From: Trematomus loennbergii
Lineage: Eukaryota; Chordata; Actinopteri; Perciformes; Nototheniidae
Assembly: GCA_012861695.1 (NCBI GenBank)
Contig: JAAOOA010000268.1
Coordinates: forward strand, 1-64,000
Direction of reading: 5' to 3'
Length of the DNA: 64,000 nucleotides
In this document: piece after piece, positions 59,838-64,000 of the stretch
Layout of the letters: each line of letters begins with the position of its first letter
Numbering within the stretch: position 1 is the first letter of the stretch
The notes under the pieces: generated by a model
Database searches by the model: none
What the model was told of the DNA's origin: nothing
Seen by the model: the letters and a program-made list of their open reading frames with translations, nothing else
Program-made: the position numbers and the translations under genes

Positions 59838-60221
59838 ATGGATTTTGGATGTTTGAGTGGATCACAGAAAACATAATTATGTCTCACTTTATTATTATTA
59901 TGTTAATCATTATAACGTGTTACATCGTATTATTTTGTATTACTCTGTATATTATAAACCATTTCTTATATTAAATGATCTTATAAAGTTGTTGTTAATG
60001 TGTTTGCTAACAGGCCAAAGTTTCTCTCCTCAGAGGACTAAGGAGAAACTGAGCTGTTGACCGCCTCGGACCAATTACTGAGATAATCACCTCAGCTACT
60101 CAGCAGCTCAGGTGAGTGTGTGTTGTGTTCGTGACAACAGAGAGCCCCCCTGAGACTCACTGGGTCATAATTAGCTCTATGTACACTGGCTGTAGTCCGG
60201 AGAGGGGGGGGAGGGGCTCTA
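59837..60221. other. Unassigned gap
   Basis: AT-rich sequence, then a segment with ATTACTGAGATAATCACCTC and a G-run near 60205. No ORF or element end is recognised. Confidence 0.35.
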
Positions 60222-60294
60222 ATGACCCTCATTACATCAGCTTCTGTGGACACGGCTGTGATCTGAACACATTGCATCATATTACTGAGAGGCC

Positions 60295-60374
<80 letters not shown>

Positions 60375-60384
60375 ACACACACAC
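60222..60384 (+). repeat. 70-bp module with (AC)n tail, copy 3
   Basis: GACCCTCATTACATCAGCTT, a CACGGCTGTGATCTGAACAC segment and GCATCATATTACTGAGAGGC, followed by about 90 bp of (AC)n. Confidence 0.85.
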
Positions 60385-60496
60385 TTTCCAGTCTTACCTA
60401 GAGACACAACTAAACTAGACTTTTTTGTATTTGCTAAACGTTTATGTGTAAGAAAGAAAATATTTTGCTGATTAATGATTTCGGGGAAGCCCTAAA

Positions 60497-60585
60497 GACC
60501 CTCATTACATCAGCTTCTGTGGACACTGCTGTCATCTGAATACATTGCATCATATTACTTAGGTGCACACACACACACTCAGACA

Positions 60586-60653
<68 letters not shown>
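60497..60653 (+). repeat. 70-bp module with (AC)n tail, copy 4
   Basis: GACCCTCATTACATCAGCTT, a GACACTGCTGTCATCTGAAT segment and GCATCATATTACTTAGGTGC, followed by about 88 bp of (AC)n with AGAC and ATAC interruptions. Confidence 0.87.
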
Positions 60654-60654
<1 letters not shown>

Positions 60655-60657
<3 letters not shown>

Positions 60658-61031
60658 TACATCACTTGTCTTTAGGTCATTTCTGATAACGATGTCACCA
60701 CATCTTGACCTTTTTGACCTTAGAGTATAAAAGTGAAGGCTCTTTATTACTCATTTTGATGATATGTCAACTAATTTGGTTGGTTTATCATCATTAACTC
60801 ACACACATGTTTATCGTGGAAAGGTCAACTTGAAGTTTTAGGGATGTTTGAGATGACCACACTTGGAAATGCTGTGCAGTGTTACAGACTAACTTCAATA
60901 CAAAACTGCTCCCACGGTGATCATCTGTACCAAACAGGAAGTGGACCCTTTTAAAGCTCAGAGCTTTTCCTTTCTGACCAAGCTCTGATTTTAATTAAAC
61001 TACCAAACAAGAGGCATATAGAAAACTCTGC
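60655..61031 (+). repeat. Duplicated 380-bp segment, copy 2
   Basis: Matches 57051-57431. It runs on without interruption into 61031-61165, the segment that matches the first 138 bases of the window. Confidence 0.88.
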
Positions 61032-61165
61032 CTCGTGTTCCTCCTGTCTTTGGAACACCTTCTGGTCTCTTTAAGGGCCACAAATACATAGTTTTCTCTA
61101 TGTTTACCAAAAGCTCAGGAATATTCAAGAAGATATTCTGCAGATTCATTGACCATTTTTAATCG
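61031..61165 (+). repeat. Segment matching window positions 1-138
   Basis: Nearly identical from CTCGTGTTCCTCCTGTCTTT to TTTTAATCGAGGGGG. Here a module with (AC)n follows, while in the first copy CCTTAAAGATTGAGC follows. Confidence 0.85.
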
Positions 61166-61172
61166 AGGGGGA

Positions 61173-61265
61173 GACCCTCATTACATCAGCATCTGTGGAC
61201 ACTGCTGTCATCTGAATACATTGCATCATGTTACAGAGAGGCAAACACACACACACACGCACGCA

Positions 61266-61325
<60 letters not shown>

Positions 61326-61332
61326 ACACACA
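61173..61332 (+). repeat. 70-bp module with (AC/ACGC)n tail, copy 5
   Basis: The module (GACCCTCATTACATCAGCAT, CATCTGAATACATTGCATCA) is followed by (AC)n, about seven ACGC tetramers at 61257-61285, and more (AC)n. The tetramer phase is absent from the other four copies. Confidence 0.87.
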
Positions 61333-61418
61333 TATCTTGACCTCTTTGACCTCAAAGTGTAACACACAAAAGACTTCTGTTTGTGACTTCCAGATCTCTT
61401 CTGTCTGTATACTCTGTC

Positions 61419-62216
61419 TTGATGCAAAACAAGTGAAATTTGAACTTTTTAGAGAGGTTTAGCAAAAAACATTTGGGGATTTGCCGTTTCTCTTGAACCC
61501 ATTGGTCGATCTTGGTGATTGACATCTCTTTTGAACCGTTAGAGCCAATAGAATTTAAGGGGAAGTTCCTAAATCCACCCACACGTTACCATTGAGGAGT
61601 GAGAGTGATGCGCACGCAGTTTGCCCAAACCGAAAGCTATGTTACGCTCTGAAAACTGAAAAACTGAAAACTAGGCTTATTGCTGATAGATTATCAGTAA
61701 TAATTTCAAAGTGACACAGACACATTGGATTAACCTATGGATTAACCTTCAGCAGCATTTTTATCGTTTTAATGCCATTGAACAGAACTTTTGATCAGAA
61801 AAACAGCAAAGGTAAGACTATTTGCCGTTTTTGCTCCGTAAAGCTACGTCTTGTGTTGTCTTGGTTTGCCTGAGCTGCCGCGAGTTTTGGTCGCATAGTG
61901 ATGATACTTATACCTCTAGAATCTGTGGAATCTCAGTTATAATCTGATATCTTGTTTGTGCAGATCCGATAAGTACTAAAGTATTTATGCCATGAGTTCT
62001 GTGCTAAGTGCGTTAGCATTTTTCCGCTCAGGGCTCATTTAGACGCTTCTTGTGAGACTTGTGTTTTGTTTCGGTAAAAATGGTTCGTATCGTCAGTTAG
62101 CTGAGTTTCTTCCCGTTAAGTGGGTATGACATATTAATAGGTTGTTGAATGTTAAGAAGCCCTGAGACACAGTTTCGTGAAAAAAAGCCTGCAGCCCCCG
62201 CGGGTTAACAGGTTAA
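61419..62216 (+). mobile_element. Diverged TTAA-type element, uninterrupted reference copy
   Basis: It runs from TTGATGCAAAACAAGTGAAA through TAGAGCCAATAGAATTTAAG, TTTTATCGTTTTAATGCCAT and AGCAAAG|GTAAGAC to CCCGCGGGTTAACAGG and TTAA at 62213-62216. The L-terminal ~330 bp is missing. It is closest to the copy at 6170-7030 and shows the empty site for the insertion at 50649. Confidence 0.8.
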
Positions 62217-62249
62217 CCAGGAAGGGAAGACGGACATGGATATGACCCA

Positions 62250-62379
62250 TGTGATTGGCAATATCGCAATATATCGTTTCGCAATACTTAGCATATCGTA
62301 GAATCGCAATACTATCGTATCGTAGCTTAAGTATCGCGATAGTATCGTATCGTGGGGAGCCTGGTGATTCCCACCCCTA
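62250..62379. mobile_element. hAT-type MITE end
   Basis: CAATATCGCAATATATCGTT leads into repeated ATCGTATCG words and the terminus GGTGATTCCCACCCCTA. The complement, TAGGGGTGGGAATCACC, is a typical fish hAT end. Only this end is present. Confidence 0.75.
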
Positions 62380-62399
62380 ATAGATAGATATATCAGCAG

Positions 62400-62815
62400 C
62401 AGCTTATGCAGGATTTAGGGGAGGATTACACCCCTCAGTTTATTGAGGAGCTGAAGCAAGTTGCTTACATGCTCCTAGGCTGATAAAAGGACAGGCAGCC
62501 AGCAAGGCCATGGCTACACTGTGGTTGGTGATGTGCCATTTGTGGTAGTCTCAGTCCAGGCTGCAGCAGGAGGACCGAGCCTGTCTTATGAAACTGCCGG
62601 TAGAGCCATCAGCCATGTTTGACCAGGAGGCCAGTGCCCTGCTGCAACGAGCTCAGGAGGCCCACCGTTGTGCTCGGGAGGTCTCCGGTACCTTTGGCTG
62701 CCGCTGGGGTGGGCGTAGGTCCTCAACCGCTCAGGCTGTATACCCTAGGCAACCAGGTCGGCGTGGTGGCAGGGCACGGGGCCATGGTTCCCGGGAGCCG
62801 CCGCCTTCCTCCTGA
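62400..62815 (+). pseudogene. DIRS-like gag remnant
   Basis: One frame reads LMQDLGEDYTPQFIEELKQV; after a frame change near 62480 another gives KAMATLWLVMCHLWLSQSRL, then QQEDRACLMKLPVEPSAMFD and ALLQRAQEAHRCAREVSGTF. The order of a WL box, an E/KDRA box, an L..(A/P)V..(E/S)..F box and a glutamine/arginine-rich helix parallels the C-terminal half of the DIRS Gag at 45.1-46.4 kb (HVWLGLTALPKKDRADLLG). Sequence identity is low, so it belongs to another lineage. No pol follows. Confidence 0.5.
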
Positions 62816-63096
62816 CGCCAGCAAGGACCCAGCCTGCCCTTGCATGACCTCAGCCCCTCGCATGTTTGGACAGCTCTAAGCACGGACCCCCTGGGTGGTC
62901 TTAACCATGACCCAGGGTTACCGGCTTCAGCGACGGTTTCGTCAGTGACGGACCCGCAGCACAGGGAGGCATTACAGGTGGAGGTGGGTGGTGCGGGTGG
63001 CGCGGGTGGCGGGAGAGCAGGTCAGCCACCACATTCTCCCTGCCGGGAGTAAACAGTGTGGTGAAGTCATACGGCTGGAGTTGGTGGCCATGATTT

Positions 63097-63375
63097 TTTT
63101 AAAACAGCTGGGGGCCGAGCTGAGGCCGAAGGGCATGCGGGTATAGCGAAACACTCCGACATGCGTCACGAAAGCTGTAAAGCTGCGGCTGTCAGGGTGC
63201 AGCGGAACCTGCAGGTGGCCTTGGCGAAGGTCTAGTTTTGTGAACACGGAAGAGCCGTAGCATTGTGCGGCTAGCTCCTCCACTGGTGGCAGCGGATACC
63301 TGTCAGGTATCACGACCTTGTTCACCGGCCTGAGATCGATGCACGGGCGCAGGCCCCCTGACTTTTTCTCAAAGC
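63097..63375 (-). pseudogene. Ty3/gypsy reverse transcriptase fragment
   Basis: On the minus strand the frame reads GLRPCIDLRPVNKVVIPDRY, then PLPPVEELAAQCYGSSVFTK, LDLRQGHLQVPLHPDSRSFT and VFRYTRMPFGLSSAPSCFKK. These are the fingers and first palm motifs of a Ty3/gypsy RT, with the first catalytic Asp in the LDLRQGH motif. Sequence switches to unrelated, T-rich DNA before the YxDD box, so the active site is incomplete. Confidence 0.88.
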
Positions 63376-64000
63376 AGGACAGAAAAACCTAAAAACACCT
63401 CATCCATACCAGTGTTTCCCTAGGTTTACTGCCTTGGCAGGGTGCTGCTTCTCTCTGGAGCAGAGAGGAGCTGTGGATTATTTAGTGGGAATGCTGATAC
63501 AGCATTACAACTATATGTTCTTCTACGGACAAAATTATTATTATTCCGCCGGAACTTTGCACCTCTTCTCCTCCTGCATTCAACATCGCAGAAACTAACT
63601 GCTAACTGTTCATTCATACTTTCACTCAGAAACCTCATTCCAACTTTAAAATGTTAAACATCTTTCTGACATTATTCGTGTAACACAACTTTTAAATGAT
63701 TCTTACTTTTAGAGATATTAAACATTGTTCAGACCTTGGTAAAGAGGCTTCTTCAGATTTTAACATTAACTAGAGTGTGTGATGTCACAGCTAGAGGGTA
63801 GGAAATCTTGAAATTTGCCTTCATATTTTTTTTTAAAAACTGCCATAATTCCCAAACCCTACATTCCTGAGACATAATTTTTCATGACAACGTAGGAAAA
63901 CATCTCGTAGCTTGAAAAATGACAAATAATTAAGCAAAAAATAATTAAACAAAATGCCTCTTGAGGGCATGAAGTGACAAAAACGTTCAACATGTCTCCA
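63376..64000. other. Right end of window, unassigned
   Basis: AT-rich sequence with short ORFs on both strands but no recognised domain, RNA or repeat terminus. Confidence 0.35.

Noticed and set aside
56807..61427. ORFs rich in Cys/Val or Thr/His
   Set aside because: These are direct translations of (TG)n and (AC)n tracts.

Overview
The window looks like a gene-poor, repeat-dense stretch of a teleost fish genome. The evidence is the set of parts: intronless olfactory-receptor (OR) genes, fish-type DIRS, gypsy and L2-like retrotransposons, hAT-like and TTAA-targeting MITEs, long (CA)n tracts and a large satellite array. I see no intact host protein-coding gene, tRNA, rRNA, CRISPR array or bacterial operon. 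All four OR loci are pseudogenes in this sequence.

Layout. 1-4130: a segmental-duplication block carrying OR pseudogene A1 (minus strand); its paralogue lies at 52640-56815 and carries OR pseudogene A2, which is split by a 1158-bp hAT-like element with a clean 8-bp target duplication. 4680-10020: a transposon nest with a gypsy integrase tail, and a TTAA element interrupted by an L2-like LINE that is itself interrupted by a second TTAA element, followed by a complete third one. 11250-19339: a large inverted duplication (arms about 2.3 kb, spacer about 3.5 kb) with one OR pseudogene per arm (B1 plus, B2 minus); the spacer holds a TTAA-bounded palindromic MITE and a hAT-type MITE. 20040-21924: a 36-copy minisatellite that runs directly into a 5'-truncated LINE reverse transcriptase.

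22275-49965: a satellite array built from 92-138 bp units (dominant period 127 bp) arranged in higher-order repeats. The two margins are diverged and the interior is homogenised. From 36.6 kb a truncated TTAA transposon has become part of the higher-order repeat and is amplified with it (period about 1.99 kb). A decayed DIRS retrotransposon (44870-49425: gag, RT, RNase H, methyltransferase-like domain, truncated tyrosine recombinase) sits inside the array.

49966-64000: nested TTAA elements, the second OR-A block, a cluster of (CA)n/(TG)n tracts attached to a recurring ~70-bp module, a ~213-bp inverted-repeat-bounded element containing a gypsy gag-protease remnant, a hAT end, a DIRS-like gag remnant and a gypsy RT remnant.

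The most interesting biology is the capture of a transposon fragment into a satellite higher-order repeat, the satellite architecture itself, and the independent inactivation of duplicated OR genes. Many near-identical repeat copies differ by single-base indels, often in homopolymers, so some frameshifts may be assembly errors.
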